33,690 bases of DNA from an uncultured Spiribacter sp. (GTDB taxonomy: Bacteria; Pseudomonadota; Gammaproteobacteria; Nitrococcales; Nitrococcaceae): assembly GCA_913056145.1 (NCBI GenBank), contig CAJXMI010000014.1, positions 1 through 33,690 on the forward strand, in the 5' to 3' direction. The position numbers were made by a program, and so were the translations under genes. Shown in pieces: positions 7,558 through 17,809 of this stretch (positions within the stretch are counted from its first letter, which is position 1; every line of letters starts with the position of its first letter). The notes under the pieces are model-generated. The model saw nothing but the letters and a program-made list of their open reading frames with translations. It was not told the origin of the DNA and did not search any database.

Positions 7558-8232
7558 ATGAAAATGATTACCCCCAGTCAGTTTCGCCGTGCCCTGCTGT
7601 TACTTGCGGCCGCGCACATCACGATTATCGCCGCCAGCAACTATCTGGTGCAGCTGCCCATCACCCTGTTGGGCGTGCATACCACCTGGGGCGCGTTTTC
7701 GTTTCCGTTCATCTTCCTGGCCACGGATCTCACCGTGCGCACCTTTGGCAAGGTGGCGGCGCGCCGGATCATCTTCTTTGCGATGGGCCCGGCACTGCTG
7801 GTGTCCTATGTGCTGGGCAGTCTGTTCCAGCAGGGCAGCTTTCAGGGCGCCGAGGCACTGCTTGCGTTCAATACCTTTGTCGGCCGCATCGCCATGGCCA
7901 GTTTCATGGCCTATGCCCTGGGGCAGCTCCTCGATATCCATATTTTTGACCGGCTGCGGCGTTCGGCGCGCTGGTGGGTAGCGCCGGCCGTGTCCACGGT
8001 GTTTGGCAACGCCGCCGACACGCTGGCCTTCTTCAGCCTTGCCTTCTACGCGAGCCCCGATCCGTTCATGGCGGCCAACTGGCCGGAGATTGCGCTGGTG
8101 GACTACGCCTCCAAGCTGGCCATTTCGCTGCTGCTCTTCCTGCCTGCCTATGGCCTTGCGCTCGGCTGGTTACAGCGTCATCTCCTGGGGCCGGACGGCC
8201 GCGTTGGCCTTGAGGCAACGACGGCGCGCTAG
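7558..8232 (+). CDS. yhhQ: Queuosine precursor transporter (YhhQ family)
   Basis: This 224-residue inner-membrane protein of about six helices imports 7-cyano-7-deazaguanine or the aminomethyl form (preQ0/preQ1) for tRNA queuosine synthesis. It is close to E. coli YhhQ through most of its length: SNYLVQLPITLLG, HTTWGAFSFPFIFLATDLTVR, ARRIIFF, MAYALGQLLDIHIFDRLR and FGNAADTLAFF. The track ORF starts at 7429 inside the MATE gene. The ATG at 7558 gives the normal family length and N-terminus; ATG 7564 is an alternative. No queuosine biosynthesis gene lies nearby. The short gap leaves no room for a preQ1 riboswitch, and the likely -10 is 8 nt from the ATG, so the mRNA may be leaderless. Confidence 0.92.
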   Translation: MKMITPSQFRRALLLLAAAHITIIAASNYLVQLPITLLGVHTTWGAFSFPFIFLATDLTVRTFGKVAARRIIFFAMGPALLVSYVLGSLFQQGSFQGAEALLAFNTFVGRIAMASFMAYALGQLLDIHIFDRLRRSARWWVAPAVSTVFGNAADTLAFFSLAFYASPDPFMAANWPEIALVDYASKLAISLLLFLPAYGLALGWLQRHLLGPDGRVGLEATTAR

Positions 8233-8244
8233 CCCACGCCGCGG

Positions 8245-8270
8245 GCTGACCGGCGTAGCGCCGGCTCAGC
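8245..8270. terminator. GC-rich hairpin between yhhQ and the GNAT gene
   Basis: GCTGA-CCGGCG pairs with CGCCGG-C-TCAGC around a TAG loop, an 11-bp stem with one bulged base. It sits between the two convergent genes and includes the GNAT stop codon. There is no U-rich tail on either strand, so it may act as a transcript-end stabiliser or a factor-assisted stop. Confidence 0.4.
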
Positions 8271-8652
8271 GGCCGCCATCGGGCCGCTCGGGATACCACA
8301 CCAGCGGCCCGCCCTGGTGGCTGTCGTCAATCTTGAAGCCATGCCGGGCATACCAGTCGAGCAGCACCTCCTGCCCCAGCCCGGTATCATCATCGACATT
8401 GGCCTGACCCAGCAGTGTCACGCCGTGCTCGTCGCATAGCGTGGTCAGCCACTCGAGTACGGCACTGCCCTCGCCTTGACCCCGCCAGGCCGGATCGGCC
8501 TCTATGCGCATCAGCACCAGATAGGCGGATTCGGCCTCGAGCACGGCACGCACATGGCCAAACCAGCGATAGCGCAAAGGGGAGTCGGGATCGGTCTCGG
8601 CAGGCTGGGTGTGTTCGATCCAGGCCTGCATCGCGGCATGTACGTTGTCCAT
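8266..8652 (-). CDS. GNAT-family N-acetyltransferase, small
   Basis: This protein of about 128 residues has a GNAT fold signature: MRIEADPAWRGQGEGSAVLEWL contains the acetyl-CoA pyrophosphate-binding loop RGQGEGSA, followed by a strand-helix ending LLDWYARHGFKI, the typical GNAT C-terminus. The substrate is unknown. It is the last gene of the minus-strand block, 18 bp after serS, so it is probably co-transcribed with serS. I chose ATG 8652 because AGG lies 8 nt upstream; ATG 8658 gives two more residues. The short N-terminal part before motif A suggests a minimal GNAT domain. Confidence 0.75.
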   Translation of the reverse strand: MDNVHAAMQAWIEHTQPAETDPDSPLRYRWFGHVRAVLEAESAYLVLMRIEADPAWRGQGEGSAVLEWLTTLCDEHGVTLLGQANVDDDTGLGQEVLLDWYARHGFKIDDSHQGGPLVWYPERPDGGR

Positions 8653-8670
8653 AGCCATTACCTGTGGCGC

Positions 8671-10351
<1,681 letters not shown>

Positions 10352-10453
10352 CGCCGCATCCTTGTTTTTTCGAGCACGCGAGTTTACGCGAAACCGTCAG
10401 GCGGTTCGAAGCGACACCGGTGACTTTGATCGCACCAATGGTTGCTCCGTGCT
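10352..10453. other. 102-bp rarA-crcB gap with small hairpins
   Basis: AACCG/CGGTT arms flank a short loop near 10390-10405, and CGCG/CGCG arms flank AGTTTA next to it. I looked for the conserved core of the fluoride riboswitch and did not find it. No strong promoter or terminator was seen. Confidence 0.4.
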
Positions 10454-11770
10454 TCAACCCTGGCCTCCGCGCTCGGTGCTGCGGGCGGCCCGATCCCGTT
10501 CGCCAAGGCGTCGCAGCCGCTCGGCGATGCGTTGCTCGAGCCCGCGATCGGTTGGCTCGTAGTAGCGCCGGCCTGCAAGCGCATCCGGCAGGTAGGTCTC
10601 GCCGGCGGCGTAGGCTTCGGGTTCGTCATGGGCGTAGCGATAAGCGTGGCCGTACCCAAGCTCTTTCATGAGCCGCGTCGGGGCATTGCGCAAATGCACC
10701 GGCACCTCGAGCGAACCATGCTCCCGCGCATCGGCCATCGCCGTGTTAAAGGCCTTGTAGACGGCGTTGCTCTTGGGCACGGCGGCCAGATAGGCAACGG
10801 CCTGGGCGATGGCGAGCTCGCCCTCGGGGGAGCCCAGGCGCTCCTGCGCCTGCCAGGCATCCACGGCCAGCTGCAGCGCCCGGGGGTCGGCATTGCCAAT
10901 GTCTTCCGAGGCCATTCGCACTACGCGACGGGCAATGTAGAGCGGATCGCAGCCGCCCTCCAACATGCGCGCAAGCCAGTAGAGCGCGCCATCCGGTGAC
11001 GAGCCGCGCACGGCTTTGTGCAGCGCCGAGATCTGGTCGTAGAAGGCATCGCCACCCTTGTCGAAGCGCGCCCGGCCACCAGCCGCCGCCTCGCGGATCA
11101 CATCGGTGCCCACCACGCCGTCGCCAGCAGCCAGATCGGCGGCCACTTCCAGCAGGCCAAGGGCCGTTCGTGCGTCGCCATCCGCAAACCGGGTCAGTGC
11201 CTCGCGGGCCGCCGGCTCGAGACGAAGCTCGCGCGCACCCAGACCGCGCTCCGCATCGGTCATTGCCCGGTCCACCAACTGCCCGATATCACTGCCCTCA
11301 AGCGCCCGCAGCACATACACACGCACCCGTGAGAGCAGGGCGTTATTGAGTTCGAACGACGGGTTTTCGGTGGTCGCACCGATAAACAGCAGCGTGCCGT
11401 CCTCGATGTAGGGCAGAAAGGCATCCTGCTGGGATTTGTTAAAGCGATGGACTTCATCCACGAAGAGCAGCGTCTGCCGCCCGACTTCCCGATTGGCACG
11501 CCCCCGGGCCGCCGCCTCCCGGATGTCTTTCACACCGGCCATGACCGCCGATAGCGTCAGAAACTCGGCATCCCCGGCCGCGGCAACCATGCGCGCCAAC
11601 GTGGTCTTGCCAGTCCCCGGTGGCCCCCAGAGCACCATGGAATGGGGCCGCCCGGCGCGCAGGGCCTCGCCCAGTGGGCGCCCCGGCCCCAGCAGATGCG
11701 CCTGCCCCGAAAACGCGTCCAGATGATCGGGCCGCATGCGGTCGGCCAGGGGGCGGGTCCAGTCGGTCAT
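10454..11770 (-). CDS. rarA: Replication-associated recombination protein A (AAA+ ATPase)
   Basis: This 438-residue AAA+ protein, also called MgsA, acts at stalled replication forks as a clamp-loader-like tetramer. It shows Walker [14 protein letters not shown] (about 50-62), Walker [17 protein letters not shown], sensor 1 [14 protein letters not shown] and the arginine-finger region [10 protein letters not shown]. The C-terminal MgsA/RarA oligomerisation domain follows, including [15 protein letters not shown] and [15 protein letters not shown]. Length and order are normal. Its start overlaps the lolA stop (ATGA), so the two are translationally coupled. Confidence 0.95.
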   Translation of the reverse strand: MTDWTRPLADRMRPDHLDAFSGQAHLLGPGRPLGEALRAGRPHSMVLWGPPGTGKTTLARMVAAAGDAEFLTLSAVMAGVKDIREAAARGRANREVGRQTLLFVDEVHRFNKSQQDAFLPYIEDGTLLFIGATTENPSFELNNALLSRVRVYVLRALEGSDIGQLVDRAMTDAERGLGARELRLEPAAREALTRFADGDARTALGLLEVAADLAAGDGVVGTDVIREAAAGGRARFDKGGDAFYDQISALHKAVRGSSPDGALYWLARMLEGGCDPLYIARRVVRMASEDIGNADPRALQLAVDAWQAQERLGSPEGELAIAQAVAYLAAVPKSNAVYKAFNTAMADAREHGSLEVPVHLRNAPTRLMKELGYGHAYRYAHDEPEAYAAGETYLPDALAGRRYYEPTDRGLEQRIAERLRRLGERDRAARSTERGGQG

Positions 11771-12432
11771 GAGCCCTCGATCAAGTCGACTCCGGCGGGC
11801 GGCTCGAAGGTGAACCGCGCCGGGTCGATATCGCCGTTGCGCCGCAGATCGCTGAACTCGACGGTAATGCGATCGCCCAGACCCGCCTCGATGCGCAGCC
11901 GGACCGGCACGCCGTTGGCGAATGTCACATCAACACGCTGGAAGTCCCAGGCCGGGTCACTGGGCTGCAGACGCACCACGTTGGGCTGGCTCCCGGCGGT
12001 GATACGAAAGCTGTCCTGCAAATCGGCCAACTGTCCGCTCAGCAGCTGCGCGGCGCCAACGCCAAGGGCCTCATCGAGCGGTCGCACGGTCACCTGCTCG
12101 AGGTCTACGTCATGCACCCAGAGCTGCTCGCCATCCGCAACCAGGACCTGCTCCCAGGGGCTTTGATAGTGCCAGCGAAAGCGCTCGCCACGGGCCAACC
12201 AGAAGCGGCCCTCGGCGGTTTCGATGAGGGCGCCGGTATCATCGCGCGTTTCCTGGATAAAACGCCCCTCGAGCGTGCGCACGTCGTTAAAATAATTGGC
12301 AAGGGTCCCGGTGGTTGCCGCGTCGCCTTCCGCAGAGAAAACGGGACCGCCGGCGACAAGCCCAACGGCCACTGCCAGGGCACCGATCAGGCCGCGCCAG
12401 CACGCGAGTCTGGGGGTTGTCGTGTTACGCAT
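11767..12432 (-). CDS. lolA: Outer-membrane lipoprotein carrier protein LolA
   Basis: This 221-residue periplasmic chaperone ferries lipoproteins from the LolCDE complex to LolB. A Sec signal peptide ([22 protein letters not shown], ending near VFSA at residue 34) precedes the mature region. Family features are LEGRFIQ, the [44 protein letters not shown] core (only landmarks cited) and the C-terminal [16 protein letters not shown]. It lies 14 bp after ftsK and overlaps rarA by 4 bp. This ftsK-lolA-rarA order is conserved in gammaproteobacteria. Confidence 0.94.
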   Translation of the reverse strand: MRNTTTPRLACWRGLIGALAVAVGLVAGGPVFSAEGDAATTGTLANYFNDVRTLEGRFIQETRDDTGALIETAEGRFWLARGERFRWHYQSPWEQVLVADGEQLWVHDVDLEQVTVRPLDEALGVGAAQLLSGQLADLQDSFRITAGSQPNVVRLQPSDPAWDFQRVDVTFANGVPVRLRIEAGLGDRITVEFSDLRRNGDIDPARFTFEPPAGVDLIEGS

Positions 12433-12446
12433 AGGCCGCTCGCCCT

Positions 12447-14792
12447 TCAGTCTTTGGGTGGCGGTGGCGCGATCACCTCGCGCCCCCCGTTGGACTGCAG
12501 CGGCCCGACAATACCGGCTGTCTCCATTTCCTCGACGAGCCGGGCGGCGCGGTTATAGCCGATCTTGAGCCGGCGCTGCACACCCGAGATCGATGCCTTC
12601 CGGGTCTCGGTGACCACCCGGACCGCCTGGTCATACAGCGGATCGGACTCGCCCCCGCCTGCGTTCATCTCGCCGGGCAATCCGGGCATATTGGCGCCAT
12701 CGGTGCCACCCTCATCCAGAATGCCATCCACGTATTCGGGTTCGCCCGACTGCTTGAGGTGCTCGGCCACCCGATGCACCTCGGCGTCCGAGACAAACGC
12801 CCCGTGCACGCGCTCGGGAATCCCCCGACTGCTGGGCCCCAGATAGAGCATGTCGCCATGCCCGAGCAGCGACTCCGCCCCCATCTGATCAAGAATGGTC
12901 CGCGAGTCGACCCGGGATGACACCTGGAAGGCCATGCGCGTGGGGATATTCGCCTTGATCAGGCCGGTGATGACGTCCACCGAGGGCCGCTGCGTGGCAA
13001 GTATCAGATGGATCCCCGAGGCGCGGGCCTTTTGCGCAAGCCGCGCGATGAGCTCCTCGACCTTCTTGCCCACCATCATCATCATGTCGGCAAACTCATC
13101 GACAACCACGACGACATAGGGCAACGGCTCGAGTACGGGGGCCTGCGGCGGGTCGTCATCCAGGGTGGGCTCGATGCGGTGGTCCGGCCCACTCCACAGC
13201 GGATCGGTGAGCGGCTCGCCCCGCTCCTGCGCCTCGCGAATACGGCGGTTGGCGCCGGCGATATTGCGCACACCGAGGCTGGCCATCAGCCGGTAGCGGC
13301 GCTCCATCTCGGCGACACACCAGCGCAGGGCATTGGCGGCCTCCTTCATGTCGGTGACAACCGGAGCCAGCAGATGGGGGATGCCATCGTAGACCGACAG
13401 CTCCAGCATCTTGGGGTCGATCATGATGGTGCGGACCTGCTCGGGGCCGTTTTTGTAGAGCAGGCTGAGAATCATGGCATTGATGCCCACCGACTTGCCC
13501 GAGCCCGTGGTACCTGCCACCAGGAGATGCGGCATCTTGCCCAGATCCACGACCTGGGTGTAGCCACCAATGTCCTTGCCTATGGCCAGCGTCAGTGGCG
13601 AGGCCGACTTCTCGAACGACTCCGAGCGAATGATCTCGGAGAGCGCGATGACCTGACGATGCTCGTTGGGGATCTCGAGGCCCACGACCGACTTGCCGGG
13701 GATGACCTCGACCACCCGCACCGCGGTTACTGACAGTGCCCGCGCAAGGTCCTTGGCAAGGTTGGTGATCTGGCTGACCTTGACGCCGGCCGCTGGCTTG
13801 AGTTCGAAGCGGGTGATTACAGGCCCGGGCTGCACCTCCACCACCTCGACCTCGATACCAAAGTCACGCAGCTTGTGCTCGACCAGCCGGGACATGGCCT
13901 CCAGGGCATCCGGGGTATAGCCGGGCTGCTCGGCCTTTGGCGCATCCAGCAGTGACACGGGCGGCAGCTCGCCGGGCACCGGCGGTGTCTCGAAGAGCTG
14001 GATCTGCTGTTCCTTGCGGGCCCGCTCACCGGGCCGCGAGGCCTCGGCCGGGGCCGGCGGCGCAATCGCCGGTTTGCTGCGCTTTCGCGCCCGCGCCTTT
14101 TCCTGACGGCGGGCCGTCTCGCGCTCACGCCGGGCCTGACGCGCCGACCAGTACTCCCGCATCCAGTTTTGCAGGGCGGCCAGGTGCCGCCCCTGCGACA
14201 ACACAAACCGCCCCAGCTGATCCATCAGGGCAATCCAGGACAGCCCGGTAAAAAGCGTGATCCCGGCCAGAAACACCGCGAGCGAGAGCAGCGTGGCCCC
14301 GGTAAAGCTGAATGCATCACGAATCCAGTCACCGGCCAGATTACCGAGCACGCCACCCGAGCTGAGCGGCACCGTGCCGGCCACCGGGGCCACATGCAGG
14401 CGCGCCAGCGCGGTGCCGGCCAGTAGCGTCAGGACAAAACCGCCCACACGCACGCCAATGATGCCCCATTGAATCTGGCCGTTGCGGCGCTGCCAGCGAT
14501 AGAGCAGTGTGGCCAACAAGCCGATGAGCGCGGGGAACAGAAAACCCAGATAGCCAAAGAGGTACAAACTGAGATCGGCCCAGTAGGCCCCTACCAGCCC
14601 GCCGGCATTGCTGATGCCGGCCACCGGGCCGGTCCGGCTCCACCCCGGATCGGCCGGGTCATAGGTAAGCTGCGCGAGCAGCATGAACCCGGCCACGGCC
14701 AGCAGCAGCAGAAAGGCCGCCTCGCGAAGCATGCGGCCAATCTGCTGGCTGATAGGCGCCATCGGCTGCCGGGCTGTTGTCTTGCCTGCCAT
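12447..14792 (-). CDS. ftsK: DNA translocase FtsK
   Basis: This 781-residue septal DNA pump clears chromosome ends and activates XerCD recombination at dif. Four N-terminal membrane helices (about 25-45, 75-95, 110-130 and 165-190) are followed by a short basic and proline-rich linker (about 215-290), far shorter than the roughly 600-residue linker of E. coli FtsK. The RecA-like motor follows, with Walker [10 protein letters not shown] (near 430), Walker [14 protein letters not shown] and [22 protein letters not shown]. The C-terminal gamma winged helix ([26 protein letters not shown]) reads KOPS sites. It heads the minus-strand block. No Shine-Dalgarno sequence is visible, and a possible -10 box lies 7 nt before the ATG. 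Confidence 0.96.
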   Translation of the reverse strand: MAGKTTARQPMAPISQQIGRMLREAAFLLLLAVAGFMLLAQLTYDPADPGWSRTGPVAGISNAGGLVGAYWADLSLYLFGYLGFLFPALIGLLATLLYRWQRRNGQIQWGIIGVRVGGFVLTLLAGTALARLHVAPVAGTVPLSSGGVLGNLAGDWIRDAFSFTGATLLSLAVFLAGITLFTGLSWIALMDQLGRFVLSQGRHLAALQNWMREYWSARQARRERETARRQEKARARKRSKPAIAPPAPAEASRPGERARKEQQIQLFETPPVPGELPPVSLLDAPKAEQPGYTPDALEAMSRLVEHKLRDFGIEVEVVEVQPGPVITRFELKPAAGVKVSQITNLAKDLARALSVTAVRVVEVIPGKSVVGLEIPNEHRQVIALSEIIRSESFEKSASPLTLAIGKDIGGYTQVVDLGKMPHLLVAGTTGSGKSVGINAMILSLLYKNGPEQVRTIMIDPKMLELSVYDGIPHLLAPVVTDMKEAANALRWCVAEMERRYRLMASLGVRNIAGANRRIREAQERGEPLTDPLWSGPDHRIEPTLDDDPPQAPVLEPLPYVVVVVDEFADMMMMVGKKVEELIARLAQKARASGIHLILATQRPSVDVITGLIKANIPTRMAFQVSSRVDSRTILDQMGAESLLGHGDMLYLGPSSRGIPERVHGAFVSDAEVHRVAEHLKQSGEPEYVDGILDEGGTDGANMPGLPGEMNAGGGESDPLYDQAVRVVTETRKASISGVQRRLKIGYNRAARLVEEMETAGIVGPLQSNGGREVIAPPPPKD

Positions 14793-14799
14793 GCCGTGC

Positions 14800-14809
14800 A
14801 GTGTACAGT
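14800..14809. promoter_or_regulatory. Symmetric -10-like element between ftsK and the FemAB-like gene
   Basis: On the minus strand TACACT (14805-14800) ends 7 nt before the ftsK ATG. On the plus strand TACAGT (14804-14809) shares the central GTAC and could serve the FemAB-like gene, 56 bp downstream. Each matches TATAAT at 4 of 6 bases and no good -35 is visible, so this is tentative. Confidence 0.35.
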
Positions 14810-14865
14810 AGCGCTCGGCCCTTTAGCAGCGGCACTCTGACCCTACAGGCGCGGTCCTCTTAACT

Positions 14866-16023
14866 ATGGAACTGCAAGCAATACCGGCCATTAGCGATGT
14901 CCCGGCCGAGCGCTGGAATGCGCTCGCCGGCACCGACAATCCATTCCTGCGCCACGAGTTTCTGGCCGCGCTGGAGCGCCACGGCGCCGTATCGCGCGAG
15001 AACGGCTGGGCTCCCCACCACCTGCTGCTCTACGACGCGGACCGGCTGGTCGCGGCAGCGCCTGCCTATCTCAAGGGCAACTCCTGGGGCGAGTTCGTGT
15101 TCGACTTTGCCTGGGCAAACGCCTACGAGCGCAATGGCCTGGATTACTACCCCAAGCTCATTATCGCCGTGCCCTACAGCCCCGTGAACGGCCCGCGCAT
15201 GCTGCTTGACCCCGCTCTGCCGGCGGATGCCCTGCGCCATGCGCTTGCCGATGGCGCCCGACAGATGGCGGCGGAGCTTGAGCTGAGCTCCGTGCATTGG
15301 CTCTTTGCCGACAGCCCCGACATGGCCGCGCTCGAGGACAGCAACTACTCGCTGCGGCTTGGCTGTCAGTACCACTGGCGCAATGCCGGCTATGCCGATT
15401 TTGACGACTTCCTTGCCGGCATGAGCTCCAAGAAGCGCAAGAACATCCGCCGCGAGCGCCGGCGCGTGACCGAGCAGGGCCTGCAAATGCGCACCGTGCA
15501 TGGCGATGCCGCCGACCCGGCGCTCTGGGAGGCCCTGCACGGCTTTTATGAAAAGACCTTCTACGAGCACGGCAATCTGCCGGTCATCACCCGTGAGTGC
15601 TTCATGGAGCTGGGAGCGGTTCTGGGGGATCGCATGGTGCTCTTTGTGGCCGAGGCCCAGGGCGAACCCGTGGCCGGCGCGGTGTGTCTGCGAAGCGCGG
15701 ACACCCTCTACGGTCGCTACTGGGGAGCGGCGCGCGACTATGACGGCCTGCATTTCGAGGCCTGTTACTACCAGGGCATCGACTATTGCATTGCCCATGG
15801 ACTGGATCGCTTCGAGCCGGGTGCCCAGGGCGAGCACAAAGTAGCGCGCGGCTTTCTGCCAGTGCTGACGCGCTCGGCGCATCAGCTCTTTGACCCGCGT
15901 TTTCAGACTGCAGTGGATGACTTCCTGGCCCGCGAGCGCCCCGCGGTGGAGGCGTTTGCGACCGACATGATGGCCGAGGCGCCCTTCCGCGCCGATGCCC
16001 TGGAGCAGCTGCCGCATGACTGA
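14866..16023 (+). CDS. FemAB-like GNAT acyltransferase (COG3146/DUF482 type)
   Basis: This 385-residue protein matches the predicted N-acyltransferase family COG3146 (FemAB_like). The layout is two GNAT-type domains. The N-terminal half has NPFLRHEFLAALERHGAV and GWAPHHLLLYD. The second domain begins after the basic segment SSKKRKNIRRERRRV (about 190-204), which resembles the substrate- or tRNA-facing basic stretch of Fem transferases. Later landmarks are EKTFYEHGNLPVIT, GRYWGA, FEACYYQGIDYCIAHGL and GAQGEHKVARGF. It has no signal peptide. Its end overlaps aat by 8 bp (ATGACTGA), implying coupled translation. In the usual order of this region trxB sits beside aat; here it does not. The substrate is unknown, and the tRNA-dependent transfer suggested in the findings is inference. 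Confidence 0.82.
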   Translation: MELQAIPAISDVPAERWNALAGTDNPFLRHEFLAALERHGAVSRENGWAPHHLLLYDADRLVAAAPAYLKGNSWGEFVFDFAWANAYERNGLDYYPKLIIAVPYSPVNGPRMLLDPALPADALRHALADGARQMAAELELSSVHWLFADSPDMAALEDSNYSLRLGCQYHWRNAGYADFDDFLAGMSSKKRKNIRRERRRVTEQGLQMRTVHGDAADPALWEALHGFYEKTFYEHGNLPVITRECFMELGAVLGDRMVLFVAEAQGEPVAGAVCLRSADTLYGRYWGAARDYDGLHFEACYYQGIDYCIAHGLDRFEPGAQGEHKVARGFLPVLTRSAHQLFDPRFQTAVDDFLARERPAVEAFATDMMAEAPFRADALEQLPHD

Positions 16024-16747
16024 CTTGGCGCTCCCGATCCCCTGGCTTGCCGCGACTGACGAGACCACGCCGCTGCCCGATCCCGAGACTGCCCTGCACG
16101 AGCCCAACGGCCTGCTGGCCATCGGGGCGTCGCTATCGCCGCAGCGGCTGGAGGCGGCATACCGGGAGGGCATCTTCCCCTGGTTTGGACCCGGCGAGCC
16201 CATCCTGTGGTGGAGCCCCGACCCGCGCGCCATCCTCGCCCCCGGAGAGCTGCATATCAGTCGCTCGCTGCGCCGCGCGCTCAATCGCCGTGACTATCAG
16301 GTCACACTCGACACCGCCTTTGACCGGGTGGTTGAGGCCTGCGCGGCGCCCCGCGTTGATCAGCCCGGCACCTGGATCACGCCCGACATGCAGGCGGCCT
16401 ACAGCCGACTGCATGTGCTGGGGCTTGCCCATTCCATCGAGGTGTGGTGCAGCGGCGACCTGATTGGCGGGCTCTACGGGGTGTCGCTGGGGCAGGCATT
16501 CTTTGGCGAGTCGATGTTCAGTGGCGCCAGCAATGGCAGCAAAATTGCCATGGTCTGGCTCTGTGCCCAGCTGCAGGCCTGGGGCTTTCACTTTCTGGAC
16601 TGCCAGATGCCCACCGCCCATCTGCTCAGCATGGGCGTGCACTGCATCCCGCGGCAACGGTTTCTGCTGGCCCTTGCCGCCAGCCAGCGCGCTGCGACCC
16701 GCCTCGGGCCCTGGACCCTGGAGGTAGAGGACTGGCGCCATGACTGA
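16016..16747 (+). CDS. aat: Leucyl/phenylalanyl-tRNA--protein transferase
   Basis: This 243-residue enzyme moves Leu or Phe from tRNA to proteins with N-terminal Lys or Arg, making them ClpS/ClpAP substrates. It is cytoplasmic. Signature blocks are present: EPNGLLAIGASLSPQRLEAAYREGIFPWF, then WWSPDPRAIL, GGLYGVSLGQAFFGESMFSG and DCQMPTAHLLSMG (landmarks only). The track start at 15995 lies within the upstream gene; ATG 16016 gives the usual N-terminus (DLALPIPWL). It overlaps the FemAB-like gene and bpt by 8 bp each, both through the octamer ATGACTGA, so the three are probably co-translated. Confidence 0.95.
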   Translation: MTDLALPIPWLAATDETTPLPDPETALHEPNGLLAIGASLSPQRLEAAYREGIFPWFGPGEPILWWSPDPRAILAPGELHISRSLRRALNRRDYQVTLDTAFDRVVEACAAPRVDQPGTWITPDMQAAYSRLHVLGLAHSIEVWCSGDLIGGLYGVSLGQAFFGESMFSGASNGSKIAMVWLCAQLQAWGFHFLDCQMPTAHLLSMGVHCIPRQRFLLALAASQRAATRLGPWTLEVEDWRHD

Positions 16748-17486
16748 GTCGCCTCCGCGCACTTCGATCCGGCTGTTTGGCACCGGGCTGCGCCCCTGCC
16801 CCTATCTGAGTGACCGGCCATCGCAGTTCGATTTTGTCGACCCCCGCCTCGCACCTACGCCCGAGCTCTATGAGGCACTGCTCCAGCAGGGCTTTCGTCG
16901 CGGCGGCGAGCATATCTATCGCACCGCCTGTCCGGGCTGCCAGGCCTGCCGCAGCCTGCGCATACCCGTGGCCGATTTTCAGCCGCGCCGACGTCAGCGC
17001 CGCTGTTGGCGCAGCAATCAGGATGTCCGCCTCGTCAATGCCGGCGGGCGCTATGACCCGGCGCATTTCGAGCTGTATTCGCGCTACGTGGCGGCCCGAC
17101 ACCCGGGCGGTGGCATGGACGATGCCGACCCTGACCTTTACTGGCAGTATCTAACCGCGAGCTGGTGTCCTACCGAGTTCCTCGAGCTGCGGGTTGGCGA
17201 GCGTCTGCTGGCCGTGGCCGTGACCGATGACACCGGCGCCTCACTGTCCGCGGTCTACACCTTCTACGACCCGGCCGAGCAGGCGCGTAGCCTGGGCACA
17301 CTGGCCATCCTTTTGCAGATCGAGGAGGCCCGTCGCCGCGGCCGCGACTGGCTGTATCTGGGCTACTGGATCGAGGGCCTTGCGCAAATGGACTACAAGG
17401 CCGGCTTTTGCCCGCACGAGCGATTGGGCGAGACCGGCTGGGAGCCGGTACCGTCCCGGCAGGCCGGACACCGGCAAGCTTGGTGA
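16740..17486 (+). CDS. bpt: Aspartate/glutamate leucyltransferase
   Basis: This 248-residue protein of the ATE/Bpt family adds Leu from Leu-tRNA to N-terminal Asp or Glu. Its bacterial members are often labelled arginyltransferase. The N-terminal cysteine-rich region CPYLSDRPSQF with TACPGCQACRSLRIP is typical, as is the C-terminal GYWIEGLAQMDYKAGFCPHE. The length is normal. With aat it widens the set of N-degrons delivered to ClpS. It starts within the aat stop and is followed by infA after 54 bp. E. coli lacks this gene, so its presence fits the Vibrio/Pseudomonas-type N-end rule. Confidence 0.93.
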   Translation: MTESPPRTSIRLFGTGLRPCPYLSDRPSQFDFVDPRLAPTPELYEALLQQGFRRGGEHIYRTACPGCQACRSLRIPVADFQPRRRQRRCWRSNQDVRLVNAGGRYDPAHFELYSRYVAARHPGGGMDDADPDLYWQYLTASWCPTEFLELRVGERLLAVAVTDDTGASLSAVYTFYDPAEQARSLGTLAILLQIEEARRRGRDWLYLGYWIEGLAQMDYKAGFCPHERLGETGWEPVPSRQAGHRQAW

Positions 17487-17509
17487 TCAGCGCCAGCCTC
17501 CGGTAAACT
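17480..17509 (+). promoter_or_regulatory. Putative infA promoter
   Basis: TTGGTG (17480-17485) and TAAACT (17504-17509) are 18 bp apart, each matching sigma70 at about 4 of 6 bases. A start near 17516 would give a 25-nt leader containing the infA ribosome site GAGAGG. Confidence 0.35.
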
Positions 17510-17540
17510 CGACGGCTTTACATCGCATGAGAGAGGCTTG

Positions 17541-17759
17541 ATGGCAAAGGAAGAGAATATCCGGATGCAGGGCACGATCACCGAGGTGATGCCCAACACC
17601 ATGTTTCGGGTCGAGCTTGAGAACGGGCACACCGTGACGGCCCATATCTCGGGCAAGATGCGCAAGCACTACATCCGCATCCTGCGTGGCGACAAAGTCA
17701 CTGTCGAACTCACGCCCTACGATCTCAACAAGGGGCGTATCGTCTACCGGGCGCGCTGA
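17541..17759 (+). CDS. infA: Translation initiation factor IF-1
   Basis: This 72-residue single OB-fold protein ([19 protein letters not shown], then [20 protein letters not shown]) binds the 30S A site during initiation. The track adds a TTG-coded residue; the ATG at 17541 gives the exact family length, with GAGAGG 4-5 nt upstream. It lies after bpt and is convergent with clpA, the standard position next to clpA. Confidence 0.97.
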   Translation: MAKEENIRMQGTITEVMPNTMFRVELENGHTVTAHISGKMRKHYIRILRGDKVTVELTPYDLNKGRIVYRAR

Positions 17760-17765
17760 TACCGC

Positions 17766-17793
17766 GCGGGCACCGGCAACGCCGGCCACCCGC
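17766..17793. terminator. Nested hairpin between convergent infA and clpA
   Basis: CCGGC/GCCGG pair around AAC, inside an outer GCGGG/CCCGC-like pair. No U-rich tail is visible, so a termination role is possible but unproven. Confidence 0.35.
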
Positions 17794-17809
17794 CCGCAAC
17801 GGCCTCTCC

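Noticed and set aside
10352-10453. Fluoride riboswitch upstream of crcB
   Set aside because: The conserved GGCGATG-type start and the TGATG-CCTACT-type 3' core were not found on the minus strand.
14860-16284. 474-aa minus-strand ORF
   Set aside because: It is antisense to the FemAB-like gene and aat, which have clear family motifs.
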